From positions 1 through 34,376 of IMG/VR virus record IMGVR_UViG_3300007516_000063: a stretch of 34,376 bases of DNA, one strand, 5' to 3'. Origin of the DNA: a virus. The notes under the pieces were generated by a model that was given only the letters and a program-made list of their open reading frames with translations, did not search any database and was not told the origin of the DNA. Both the position numbers and the translations under genes were made by a program. This document shows, piece after piece, positions 1 to 5,808 of this stretch; the first letter of the stretch is position 1; each line of letters begins with the position of its first letter.

Positions 1-24
1 AAACCCGGCCCTAAACCCGGCCCT
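1..24. repeat. 12-bp C-rich tandem repeat
   Basis: Two exact copies of AAACCCGGCCCT (1-12 and 13-24) are followed to about 55 by looser variants containing ACCCGGCC. The repeat touches the window edge, so its full copy number is unknown. It superficially resembles telomeric CCCTAAA, but nothing else supports that reading. Confidence 0.6.
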
Positions 25-661
25 ACACCCGCTACAGACCCGGCCTACAAACCCACTAAAGAAAACCCTTCCCCCTTGGAAAGGTAAAAGAGACCTATTT
101 ATTTATGTCAAAAGGAATGTTCTCCATTACTTTACTTGACTTACTAACTACCCGGACAGGAGCCGTATAAGAATGTAGGAACGTAGTAGGTCTTTTATAT
201 AGGAAAAAGAAATAGCCTCAGAGACTTTTAGCTTTAGTAGGAGGAAAATACCTATTGTGGGTACTGAATTAGCTCTTATTGTCAATGTGAGTATATTAGA
301 TGCTCGACCTATTACTCAGGGTCTTTTTCCTATGTCAGGGTGGCCCCTTAATCCTCTAGGACCTACTAAGGTATGGGGAGAAACTTAGATACTTTCCTTA
401 AACCCTACTTCCCTTTTTAACCTACATTCCTTTTTCTCCCACAAGAGGTAGAGAGCCCTTCCTAGGCCTGCCCTCCGGGCCTCCGAGAGCCTCAGGCCGT
501 CTGCAGAGCCTCAGCCACCCTGGGGGGGAGAGAGGGAGGTACAGATCCGTCCACTCTTCCGATCCCCTATGGACCAGGCCCCATAACCCTTAGTAAGCTA
601 TTTCTCTAACTTACCTAAAGATAGTAAATTTAACTAAGGCTACCAACTATTTCCTTAATCT
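1..661. other. Non-coding opening region with GC-rich island
   Basis: No convincing gene is seen on either strand. The segment starts with a C-rich tandem repeat. It contains one TATTTATT motif (96-103) directly before a 21-codon reading frame (105-170), too short to call. Positions 451-540 are about 71% G+C by hand count (64 of 90), far above the AT-rich remainder, and hold a 10-bp direct repeat AGAGCCTCAG (486-495 and 505-514). No tRNA-like T-arm was found. Function unknown; an edge artefact of assembly cannot be excluded. Confidence 0.5.
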
Positions 662-720
662 ATATCCATTCTAAATAAGAGAAAAGGTTTGGTAGTTAGG
701 AAGAAAGGTCATATCTTTAG
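662..720 (+). promoter_or_regulatory. Early promoter cassette, type P2, copy 1
   Basis: Bacteroidetes-type promoter: TTTG at 688-691, 20-nt spacer, TATCTTTAG at 712-720. The whole block from ATATCC to TTTAG is nearly identical to 3313-3371, which marks it as a conserved cassette and not a chance match. It lies 25 nt before the ATG at 746. Confidence 0.75.
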
Positions 721-745
721 CTAATAACAGAAACAAATAAGAGTT

Positions 746-1051
746 ATGAAATACACAGTAAACAGTCAAGGAAACCTAGAGACATCGTTTGAGACAGAGG
801 TATTTGTAGACAACGGGTACTCTAATAGGTCTTTAGGAAAGAAAACTTCAGAGATGGAACTTTTTAGGGACAGTAATAACAAACCTTCTTTTATAGAGTG
901 GATTGTTAACGGTGGTGAGTATGTTGAGGGAATAGGATTAGTTTTTGAAGGAAAAACCTTAGTAGATTACGATGGAGTTTTTGACCTACCGAAAGAGGCA
1001 GTTCTTCTAATCCGTAAGGCAGGGTTTAGGGTTCCTAATTCCTTTCTATAA
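746..1051 (+). CDS. Unrecognised small protein (101 aa)
   Basis: I do not recognise the family. The 101-residue product is soluble, mixed in charge, with no signal peptide or membrane segment; a Phe/Val/Gly-rich second half suggests beta structure. The start is supported by the conserved leader type (AAACAAATAAGAGTTATG) and by a promoter cassette ending 25 nt upstream. It is a single-gene unit with about 260 nt of non-coding DNA behind it. Position among promoter-bearing small genes suggests an early host-takeover or accessory protein, by inference only. Confidence 0.7.
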   Translation: MKYTVNSQGNLETSFETEVFVDNGYSNRSLGKKTSEMELFRDSNNKPSFIEWIVNGGEYVEGIGLVFEGKTLVDYDGVFDLPKEAVLLIRKAGFRVPNSFL

Positions 1052-1212
1052 AACAGTAATTCCCTACAAAAGAAGTGGGGCCTTATACTTGTACCTACAC
1101 CTATAGGACCATAGGAGAGAGAAGGTAGAGATAAGGGAGTTACGATGCTCCAGGAGGGGGAAGAGAGTCCACTGAGGAAGTAGAGAAGGAAGGGAGATAA
1201 AGGGTTTTCTTT

Positions 1213-1270
1213 TTTTTAAAAATAACTATAAAAAGGTTAGTTGGTCTGAAAGTAATAACCTATCTTTAGG
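1213..1270 (+). promoter_or_regulatory. Early promoter cassette, type P1, copy 1
   Basis: The block TTTTTAAAAATAACTATAAA continues into AAGG, the -33 region and TATCTTTAG (1261-1269). It recurs at 2313-2370 and 4452-4509. In this copy the -33 tetramer is TTAG (1237-1240) instead of TTTG, with the same 20-nt spacing, so it may be weaker, or it may use TTG at 1241-1243. The interval 1052-1212 before it shows no gene. Confidence 0.65.
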
Positions 1271-1272
1271 GT

Positions 1273-1291
1273 GTTAATAAGAGTTATTAAC
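1273..1291 (+). promoter_or_regulatory. 5'-terminal mRNA stem-loop
   Basis: A perfect 8-bp stem (GTTAATAA / TTATTAAC) with a GAG loop starts 4 nt after the -7 element, so it should sit at the extreme 5' end of the transcript. Related hairpins occupy the same position at 2373-2397 and 3628-3652. Likely roles are transcript stabilisation or control of translation; both are inference. Confidence 0.55.
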
Positions 1292-1315
1292 TATATAATT
1301 AAACAAATAAAAGTT

Positions 1316-1639
1316 ATGAGAATACAGGCACCGGTAGGTAATATTCGTCCTTGGATAACCTCAGGAAAGATTTATGAGGCATTTAATATAGAACCTGAGG
1401 TTAGTACGAAGTTAGGACGTTCCTTTAACGTTATAGATGATATTGGGACAAAAATATTCACTAATGAGAAAGGCTCTGATCACCTAAATGGAATGGATTG
1501 GATTATATTGGATATCTTCCCTACAGGAGTTAAAGCTGCTATAGAATCTATAATGAATTCAGCATACATTCAATCTTTCGATATTGATGATAGGCAATCT
1601 ATGAGAGAGTTGCTAGAGAGGGAACTAATAAAACTATAG
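1316..1639 (+). CDS. Unrecognised small protein (107 aa)
   Basis: The frame is open upstream to a GTG at 1271, but the intervening sequence is the conserved hairpin leader found before neighbouring genes, and the ATG at 1316 sits in the AAACAAATAAAAGTTATG context they share. I therefore place the start at 1316. The central part has a beta-rich pattern like small SH3-like phage proteins, with a DDIG turn followed by a Gly-Ser-Asp-His segment; the C-terminus is charged and helical. Family not identified. The next gene starts 6 nt after its stop, so the two are probably co-transcribed. Confidence 0.7.
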   Translation: MRIQAPVGNIRPWITSGKIYEAFNIEPEVSTKLGRSFNVIDDIGTKIFTNEKGSDHLNGMDWIILDIFPTGVKAAIESIMNSAYIQSFDIDDRQSMRELLERELIKL

Positions 1640-1645
1640 GGGAAT

Positions 1646-1849
1646 ATGAAAAGATTATTAGGAAGGGACCTAGAGGTGGGTAAAAGGTATTGGTTGGATA
1701 CTGGACTTGATATATCAGGGGAACTAGTATCAATTGATAAAAACGATACTATATGGTCAGGTATCCAGGGGAAGGAACTATACACCTTATCTTCTGAAGG
1801 GACTGTAAAGTTAGAAAGAGATTCAGGATTTTACGAAATAAACAAATAA
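1646..1849 (+). CDS. Small beta-rich protein (67 aa), SH3-like pattern
   Basis: This 67-residue protein has short alternating hydrophobic strands and a Val-Gly-Lys-x-Tyr opening typical of small SH3-like or Tudor-like barrels. It resembles the proteins at 3014 and 1316 only in this general pattern. It lies 6 nt after the previous gene and 8 nt before the secreted protein gene at 1858, in one unit driven by the promoter at 1213-1270. Function unknown. A start a few codons later is possible but the ATG at 1646 gives the tightest operon spacing. Confidence 0.65.
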   Translation: MKRLLGRDLEVGKRYWLDTGLDISGELVSIDKNDTIWSGIQGKELYTLSSEGTVKLERDSGFYEINK

Positions 1850-1857
1850 AACAAACT

Positions 1858-2319
1858 ATGAAAAATAAACCAATATTCTTAATTCTACTCTTATTAACAG
1901 TAGTAACATTTGGACAGGGCTGCCCCAAGTATTATACTCCAGGGGAAGATTACCTTCCATCACAATTTTCAGTCTATAAGGGAACGGAAGATACTACAGG
2001 GGGTGAGATAGCTATACAATTAAGGAAGATGGTCTATGGATTTGGCATAGCTGGCTTTACAGGGAATATAATAGAAGACACTCCACTTAGAAATAAAGCA
2101 ATATATGGAATAGTAGCTTTTCAGGTAGAAGACTTTATAGTAGGTAGTAGAGTAGGAGTAGGAAGTAACATAACCTTTATAGGGAATAGAAAGGTATTGG
2201 GAAATGATAGGCCTTTAGTGGGTCTTTTTATAAGGTATAACGTACTTAGGTTTGTAGGAGTAGGGATAGGATACGATACTTTCAATAAGGGAACTTATGG
2301 AGTAACTTTATCTTTTTAA
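1858..2319 (+). CDS. Secreted, probable outer-membrane beta-barrel protein (153 aa)
   Basis: Residues 1-20 form a signal peptide: two Lys, a Leu/Ile-rich core, then a TFGQ ending that is common at signal peptidase I sites in Flavobacteriia. A Cys follows two residues later, but the preceding residues do not fit a lipobox. The mature part alternates hydrophobic and polar residues in several Gly-rich strands (about 48-70, 80-110, 120-153) and ends in Phe, as outer-membrane barrels commonly do. Length would suit about 6-8 strands. A phage-encoded envelope protein suggests superinfection exclusion or receptor masking, but no family was recognised. Last gene of the 1316-2319 unit. Confidence 0.7.
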   Translation: MKNKPIFLILLLLTVVTFGQGCPKYYTPGEDYLPSQFSVYKGTEDTTGGEIAIQLRKMVYGFGIAGFTGNIIEDTPLRNKAIYGIVAFQVEDFIVGSRVGVGSNITFIGNRKVLGNDRPLVGLFIRYNVLRFVGVGIGYDTFNKGTYGVTLSF

Positions 2320-2370
2320 AAATAACTATAAAAAGGTTTGTTAGTCTAAAGTAAATAACCTATCTTTAGG
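2313..2370 (+). promoter_or_regulatory. Early promoter cassette, type P1, copy 2
   Basis: TTTG at 2337-2340, a 20-nt spacer and TATCTTTAG at 2361-2369 are embedded in the P1 block shared with 1213-1270 and 4452-4509. The block begins within the last codons of the preceding gene. Confidence 0.75.
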
Positions 2371-2372
2371 GT

Positions 2373-2397
2373 GTTGGTAGTAAGAGTTACTATTAAC
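2373..2397 (+). promoter_or_regulatory. 5'-terminal mRNA stem-loop
   Basis: An 11-bp stem (GTTGGTAGTAA / TTACTATTAAC, two G-U pairs) carries the same GAG loop as 1273-1291. Compared with that hairpin the arms differ in sequence and length but still pair, which argues for selection on structure. Confidence 0.55.
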
Positions 2398-2418
2398 TAA
2401 ATTAAATAAATAAAAGTT

Positions 2419-2694
2419 ATGAAAAGAGGAACAGTTACAGGAGAAATTAAAAGTATTTTAGGGGAATTGGGAATTAAAATTAACTATTGGAAGGTCTTTT
2501 CAGATACCTACCCTAAAGGAAGAGTAGGGGTAAAATTTAGTGAAGTATATTTAGATCCTACTCAAAAAGATATAGTAAAAACCAAAATGGAGGAAAGGGG
2601 ATTTAAGTATAGTTTTATCAAAGAGAATTTAAACTCAGACTCAGAGTATGAGGGAACGAGATTCTGTTTCTACAATAGGGAATATGTGAACTAA
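2419..2694 (+). CDS. Unrecognised small protein (91 aa)
   Basis: The 91-residue, Lys/Glu-rich soluble product has an alpha/beta pattern and several aromatic residues in its last third. No motif or family recognised. The start is set by the conserved leader (AAATAAATAAAAGTTATG) after a P1 promoter and hairpin. It is a one-gene unit closed by the composite terminator/promoter that starts within 20 nt of its stop. Confidence 0.7.
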   Translation: MKRGTVTGEIKSILGELGIKINYWKVFSDTYPKGRVGVKFSEVYLDPTQKDIVKTKMEERGFKYSFIKENLNSDSEYEGTRFCFYNREYVN

Positions 2695-2712
2695 AATAAT
2701 TTAAAAAAAGTT

Positions 2713-2742
2713 AGCAGATTATTTGTTAGTCTGCTTTCTTTT
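2713..2742 (+). terminator. Intrinsic terminator in composite terminator/promoter, copy 1
   Basis: A 9-bp stem (2713-2721 with 2727-2735, one T-G pair) has the 5-nt loop TTTGT and is followed by TTTCTTTT. It lies 18 nt after the stop of the 2419 gene. The loop contains the -33 TTTG of the next promoter. A near-identical element occurs at 3583-3613. Confidence 0.75.
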
Positions 2743-2753
2743 ACTATCTTTAG
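2722..2753 (+). promoter_or_regulatory. Promoter overlapping a terminator hairpin, copy 1
   Basis: TTTG at 2722-2725, in the hairpin loop, is followed by a 19-nt spacer and TATCTTTAG at 2745-2753. It drives the 2775 gene. The duplicated 62-bp block 2692-2754 matches 3562-3625 except for one extra T in the T-run of the second copy. Confidence 0.7.
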
Positions 2754-2774
2754 GTAAAATAAAAAAGAACAGTT

Positions 2775-2981
2775 ATGATGAATATTAATTATTTCGTAGA
2801 CAGTGCAGAGAATTCTTTTCAAAAGGAATTTAATGACGATTGGGAAGATGTAATTCAGGAAAAAGGAGACGACTTTACCATGTTAATTACAGAAGATAAT
2901 TTTACCTTAACAGTCCTTTGGACTACAGAAGGAAAGTATAACGGTCATCATTCCTTCTTTTTGGGGTATGACGACGATTAG
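2775..2981 (+). CDS. Unrecognised small acidic protein (68 aa)
   Basis: This very acidic 68-residue protein is rich in Asp, Glu and aromatic residues and ends in three Asp. Acidic small phage proteins are sometimes DNA mimics or inhibitors of host enzymes, but nothing here proves that. Two adjacent ATGs (2775, 2778) exist; the first has the GTTATG context seen across the region. It is probably co-transcribed with the gene at 3014, 32 nt downstream. Confidence 0.65.
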   Translation: MMNINYFVDSAENSFQKEFNDDWEDVIQEKGDDFTMLITEDNFTLTVLWTTEGKYNGHHSFFLGYDDD

Positions 2982-3013
2982 GGACAATTACTCACAATTA
3001 AAAATAGGACCAT

Positions 3014-3220
3014 ATGAGTGAAAGAGACTTTAGAGGAAGCTGGAAATTAAAACCAAAGAAAGGAAAAGGCTTTAAAGAGCCAGTGGTAGGTATGATCTAC
3101 ACTGACGGACCTACAATAGGTATGTTAGTCAGTAAGGTAGGAGATTCTGGAATACTGAGGACGAAGGAAGGGCAGGAGATAAGGGTCCTGAAGATAGATT
3201 TAAAATTAATCGGATATTAA
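3014..3220 (+). CDS. Small basic protein (68 aa), SH3-like pattern
   Basis: The first 22 residues are Lys/Arg-rich and the remainder forms short beta strands with Gly turns, resembling a small SH3-like barrel with a basic tail, which could bind nucleic acid. Family not recognised. It has no promoter of its own, so it likely shares the 2722-2753 promoter with the acidic protein upstream. A terminator-like hairpin lies 54 nt after the stop. Confidence 0.65.
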   Translation: MSERDFRGSWKLKPKKGKGFKEPVVGMIYTDGPTIGMLVSKVGDSGILRTKEGQEIRVLKIDLKLIGY

Positions 3221-3273
3221 AGATAAGGAATAGAGATATATAGTTTCATAACCTATATTGTTTAGTTGGGGCT

Positions 3274-3308
3274 GGTCCTAGGGTGAAAGCTCTAAGGACC
3301 TTTCCCTT
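3274..3308 (+). terminator. Stem-loop terminator after the 2775-3220 unit
   Basis: GGTCC (3274-3278) pairs with GGACC (3296-3300), and TAGGG with CTCTA inside it, separated by one unpaired A. The tract TTTCCCTT follows. It is immediately followed by the next promoter cassette. Confidence 0.5.
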
Positions 3309-3312
3309 ATAC

Positions 3313-3371
3313 ATATCCATTCTAAATAAGAGAAAAGGTTTGGTAGTTAGAAGGAAAAGGCTTATCTTTAG
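3313..3371 (+). promoter_or_regulatory. Early promoter cassette, type P2, copy 2
   Basis: TTTG at 3339-3342, a 20-nt spacer and TATCTTTAG at 3363-3371 lie in a block nearly identical to 662-720. It drives the small gene at 3411. Confidence 0.75.
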
Positions 3372-3410
3372 GTAAGTTAATAAGAGATAAAAACTAAACA
3401 AACAAACCTT

Positions 3411-3569
3411 ATGAAAACAATTAAAAAATTACAACACACTCTTAAATTTGATGGGAAAATTTTCTACAGTTCTTCTTTTCTTGCAAATGAAAAAAAAGCA
3501 TTCGATCCTTCTCAATCTTTAAAAATTGGGAATCAACTATTTTATCAATCTAAAAATACCATAAAATAA
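3411..3569 (+). CDS. Unrecognised small basic protein (52 aa)
   Basis: A 52-residue frame flanked by strong signals: a P2 promoter 39 nt upstream, an A-rich leader ending CCTTATG and a terminator hairpin 13 nt after the stop. The product is Lys-rich (11 Lys) with scattered aromatic residues. The flanking signals, more than the protein itself, argue that it is expressed. Function unknown. Confidence 0.65.
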   Translation: MKTIKKLQHTLKFDGKIFYSSSFLANEKKAFDPSQSLKIGNQLFYQSKNTIK

Positions 3570-3582
3570 TTTAAAAAAAGTT

Positions 3583-3613
3583 AGCAGATTATTTGTTAGT
3601 CTGCTTTCTTTTT
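3583..3613 (+). terminator. Intrinsic terminator in composite terminator/promoter, copy 2
   Basis: Same 9-bp stem (3583-3591 with 3597-3605) and TTTGT loop as 2713-2742, followed by a slightly longer pyrimidine run, TTTCTTTTT. It closes the 3411 unit. Confidence 0.75.
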
Positions 3614-3624
3614 ACTATCTTTAG
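3592..3624 (+). promoter_or_regulatory. Promoter overlapping a terminator hairpin, copy 2
   Basis: TTTG at 3592-3595 in the hairpin loop, a 20-nt spacer and TATCTTTAG at 3616-3624. It drives the 243-residue protein gene at 3674. Confidence 0.7.
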
Positions 3625-3627
3625 GGT

Positions 3628-3652
3628 GTTGGTAGTAAGGGGTACTAGTAAC
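3628..3652 (+). promoter_or_regulatory. 5'-terminal mRNA stem-loop
   Basis: GTTGGTAGTA (3628-3637) pairs with TACTAGTAAC (3643-3652) with one internal G-G mismatch and an AGGGG loop. Same position relative to the promoter as 1273-1291 and 2373-2397. Confidence 0.45.
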
Positions 3653-3673
3653 TAAATTAAACAAATAAAAGTT

Positions 3674-4405
3674 ATGAAAACATTAGAATTAGATTTAGGG
3701 GTCTTAACATTGGACCAACAGAGGAGTGTAGATGATTTTGTTCTGTGTTCAAAACAGTTTTGTAATGCCTGTGTAGACAATTACCTTTCTATAGAAAAGG
3801 AACTATTGGGTGCAGGCTTCATTAAGGGCCTAGACTTCACTAACGACCACTCTGTAGAAGAGGTGACTGAGGAAAGGTCCTTTGGATATGGAGATAGTCA
3901 ATTTAGTAACACACAAACATCCTTACACAGTAAGGGAAGTGTAAGATTGCTCTACAAGTACTACTATAGTGGAGAGAATAGAATAGTTCAGAATAGTTCG
4001 AGCGTAGGTAAGGAAGGAGATAAATTAGAGTGTGCAGCAATAACAGGAAGCTACAGAGCTCTTAAGGCTGTTACATTATTACGTAAGTTGAAAGAAAAGA
4101 ATCTACGAGCACAGGTAGAGTTTAGAGCTTTCAACAAAGAGCTTACAATTATCACTGAGACTATGGAGAAATATAAAGAACTATTTCCTAAGGCAGAAGT
4201 TAAGAAAGATAGAGGCTCTACGCACTATGGAGGTAGAGGAAACAGAAGTAGCTATTTCGACACTGTGGTTATAAGATTCGAATCAGGGAGTCACATTACA
4301 TTAAGGATGGGATATGAAATGGGAAAGGAATATGTAACAAATATGTACGACGTAAAAGTATCTAAGATGTCAGTAGAAGAGAAAGTAAGGTCCTTATATA
4401 TCTAA
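3674..4405 (+). CDS. Unrecognised protein (243 aa)
   Basis: The largest gene of the early zone. The product is soluble, with Cys residues in the first 40 positions (a Cys-x6-Cys-x2-Cys pattern around residues 25-35), then a long Lys/Glu-rich helical middle and a beta-rich C-terminal part containing a Gly-Gly-Arg-Gly loop. The early Cys group could bind metal, but no known motif is matched. Start supported by the AAACAAATAAAAGTTATG leader; it has its own promoter and its own terminator, so it is a monocistronic unit. Confidence 0.75.
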   Translation: MKTLELDLGVLTLDQQRSVDDFVLCSKQFCNACVDNYLSIEKELLGAGFIKGLDFTNDHSVEEVTEERSFGYGDSQFSNTQTSLHSKGSVRLLYKYYYSGENRIVQNSSSVGKEGDKLECAAITGSYRALKAVTLLRKLKEKNLRAQVEFRAFNKELTIITETMEKYKELFPKAEVKKDRGSTHYGGRGNRSSYFDTVVIRFESGSHITLRMGYEMGKEYVTNMYDVKVSKMSVEEKVRSLYI

Positions 4406-4420
4406 ATAAAAGGAACGAAG

Positions 4421-4456
4421 AAGGGAGTTACTTAGTTAGTAGCTCCTTTTATTTTT
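4421..4456 (+). terminator. Intrinsic terminator after the 3674 gene
   Basis: GGAGTTACT (4424-4432) pairs with AGTAGCTCC (4438-4446) across a TAGTT loop, with one T-G pair, followed by TTTTATTTTT. It lies 18 nt after the stop and its T-run abuts the next P1 cassette. Confidence 0.8.
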
Positions 4457-4509
4457 AAAAATAACTATAAAAAGGTTTGTTGGTCTGAAAGTAATAGCTT
4501 ATCTTTAGG
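4452..4509 (+). promoter_or_regulatory. Early promoter cassette, type P1, copy 3
   Basis: TTTG at 4476-4479, a 20-nt spacer and TATCTTTAG at 4500-4508 in the P1 block. The T-run of the preceding terminator also forms the start of this block. Confidence 0.75.
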
Positions 4510-4548
4510 TAAGTTAATAAGGAGATAAAAACTAAACAAATAAAAGTT

Positions 4549-4797
4549 ATGACAAGAGAACAATTTATGGAAGGGGCAGAGTTTAAGTTACCTTTTACAA
4601 CTAGTACTTTCTTTATGGAAGTTGATTCAATAAGCAGAGTTTATAAAACTACAGACCTAACAAGGAACATCATGGTAGATTACGAAGCTAACATTTTAAA
4701 GGTAGGTAAAAAGAGTTTTACAGCCTACAGGTTCATTTTAGGAAAAAAGATCCAAGTTACTCACAAGTTTGAGGACTTGGCACTTTGGGGAGAATAA
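4549..4797 (+). CDS. Unrecognised small protein (82 aa)
   Basis: An 82-residue basic protein with a short N-terminal helix containing a Glu-Gly-Ala-Glu-Phe stretch and a beta-rich remainder with several Phe and Tyr. General look of the small beta-barrel proteins of this region, but no family recognised. Its unit is complete: P1 promoter, AAACAAATAAAAGTTATG leader and a strong terminator 18 nt after the stop. Confidence 0.7.
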   Translation: MTREQFMEGAEFKLPFTTSTFFMEVDSISRVYKTTDLTRNIMVDYEANILKVGKKSFTAYRFILGKKIQVTHKFEDLALWGE

Positions 4798-4814
4798 AGT
4801 AGTATTTTAGGGAA

Positions 4815-4837
4815 AGGGGACTTAGGTCCTCTTTTTT
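4815..4837 (+). terminator. Intrinsic terminator closing the early zone
   Basis: GGGGAC (4816-4821) pairs with GTCCTC (4826-4831), with one G-T pair and a TTAG loop; a run of six T follows (4832-4837). Confidence 0.8.
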
Positions 4838-4846
4838 CCACCTGAC

Positions 4847-4868
4847 GTCAAGGTTAGGTCAAGGTTAC
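4847..4868. repeat. Two adjacent 11-bp direct repeats
   Basis: GTCAAGGTTAG (4847-4857) and GTCAAGGTTAC (4858-4868) are head to tail, one helical turn apart, as expected for a cooperative protein binding site or a short iteron pair. Confidence 0.6.
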
Positions 4869-4878
4869 GTAAAAATGA

Positions 4879-4893
4879 GAGTTAATTTAACTC
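4879..4893. promoter_or_regulatory. Palindrome, possible operator
   Basis: GAGTTAATTTAACTC is a perfect inverted repeat with 7-bp arms around a central T, 10 nt after the direct repeats. The symmetry fits a dimeric DNA-binding protein; no matching regulator is identified in the window. Confidence 0.45.
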
Positions 4894-5145
4894 AACGGGT
4901 TTAGGGTCGGGTCTCCGCCCCCCTACTGGTTAATATACTTCTCTAATTTTTCAAATACGGGCTCATTATATATTTACCCACCTCTCTCAACTGTTTCTCC
5001 TCCTTATTATCAATATGTCAATGAACTTCTATATGTCGAACTTCCTCTTATTTTCTTATACCAATATAGTAAATACCTTTCAGGTACACAACCCTAGATT
5101 CTAAAAAAAATTTTGGCCAACTTTCCCTAATACCGGATCTTACCA

Positions 5146-5153
5146 TATTTATA
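5146..5153 (+). promoter_or_regulatory. Late-promoter-like motif TATTTATA
   Basis: One of a set of TATTTAT(A/T) sites placed just before + strand genes. Here only 4 nt separate it from the ATG at 5158, so a transcript from it would be almost leaderless. Confidence 0.45.
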
Positions 5154-5157
5154 TTAA

Positions 5158-5559
5158 ATGAATATCGATAAAATATTTTCGATTTTTGAAACTAATGAAG
5201 ATCTTTCCACAGAAGACCTCCTAGGGTCACCCTATATTCTACTAGGGACTGTAATAAAAGGTATTCTCAGCTACCCCTTTGTTCACAACTTTTATAAACA
5301 TAAATACGGAGAAACCTTCTCTAACCTTGAGGCGGACCTAAAGATGAACTACTTTACGGGACTGTTTAGTTACTTGGGGAGAATTAAGGAGATTGATGGA
5401 GAAACGGTCTCATACCTTAAGGAAGACTTCTCAGAGGAAGTAATTAATCAGATATTTTCAGAAATGTTAAGGTACTTTGAAGAAAAAGAGTATTATGAAA
5501 AGTGTATCATTATAAAAAAGAATTTCGATTATTTCCAAGAAAAAGTTGGTACCCCGTAA
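5158..5559 (+). CDS. Unrecognised helical protein (133 aa)
   Basis: The 133-residue product is predicted mostly helical, with an acidic, aromatic-rich second half (Tyr-Phe-Glu-Glu-Lys segments). No transmembrane helix or known motif. The only reasonable start is the ATG at 5158, because the next Met is more than 60 residues in. That start lies 4 nt after a TATTTATA motif, an arrangement repeated at 11170. Function unknown. Confidence 0.7.
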   Translation: MNIDKIFSIFETNEDLSTEDLLGSPYILLGTVIKGILSYPFVHNFYKHKYGETFSNLEADLKMNYFTGLFSYLGRIKEIDGETVSYLKEDFSEEVINQIFSEMLRYFEEKEYYEKCIIIKKNFDYFQEKVGTP

Positions 5560-5576
5560 TAGTTTTACTATCTTAA
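5546..5576 (+). promoter_or_regulatory. Possible Bacteroidetes-type promoter, degenerate
   Basis: TTG at 5546-5548, a 20-nt spacer and TATCTTAA at 5569-5576, then an A-rich leader ending AAAAAGTTATG at 5605. It resembles the early promoters but lacks the conserved cassette, and its -33 part lies inside the preceding gene. Confidence 0.4.
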
Positions 5577-5604
5577 CTCTATACAAATTAAAAACTAAAA
5601 AGTT

Positions 5605-5802
5605 ATGCTATTATCAACATTTTCACAAATAACCGTTTACATAATTATCGGACTTACTACTGCTTTTTTAATAGACCGTACGATTAGGAACTATACTACC
5701 GAGGAACCTTACACAACTAACGAGATTTTCTGGGTTATTTTGCTTTGGCCGCTAAACGTCCTTTTCTTCGTTACCTACTTTATCTACAATTTTTTTAAAT
5801 AA
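5605..5802 (+). CDS. Small two-helix membrane protein (65 aa)
   Basis: Two hydrophobic segments (about residues 8-24 and 42-63) flank a polar, Thr-rich turn with a basic start (Asp-Arg-Thr-Ile-Arg), predicting a hairpin membrane protein. Size and topology fit a small holin or membrane effector, but charge pattern and neighbours (no endolysin adjacent) do not establish this. Start supported by the AAAAAGTTATG leader. The next gene begins 6 nt after its stop. Confidence 0.65.
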   Translation: MLLSTFSQITVYIIIGLTTAFLIDRTIRNYTTEEPYTTNEIFWVILLWPLNVLFFVTYFIYNFFK

Positions 5803-5808
5803 TATTGT

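Larger units (their letters stand above)
4838..5157. other. Intergenic region with repeats and a palindrome, no gene seen
   Basis: About 320 nt without a convincing gene on either strand. It holds two adjacent 11-bp repeats (4847-4868), a 15-bp palindrome (4879-4893), a GC-rich stretch (about 4896-4927), a pyrimidine-rich + strand and finally a TATTTATA motif at its right edge. It separates the early cassettes from the rest, so it is a plausible regulatory or replication site. Confidence 0.5.

Noticed and set aside
1-60. Telomere-like CCCTAAACCC repeats
   Set aside because: Only two exact units, no hairpin end, and the downstream content is a tailed phage; read as a short C-rich tandem repeat.
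105-170. 21-codon reading frame right after a TATTTATT motif
   Set aside because: Too short, no recognisable pattern, and no operon partner; recorded only as part of the non-coding opening.
1052-1212. Possible tRNA or small RNA in the gap
   Set aside because: No acceptor pairing or T-arm sequence could be built; the segment is purine-rich without stable arms.
1271-1315. GTG start extending the gene at 1316 by 15 codons
   Set aside because: These bases are the hairpin leader shared with neighbouring transcripts, and the ATG at 1316 has the conserved start context.
4934-5005. Minus-strand reading of about 22 codons that looks protein-like (Glu-Glu-Lys-Gln-Leu-Arg-Glu-Val-Gly)
   Set aside because: Opened by a stop with no start codon in good context; too short to call a gene or a remnant.
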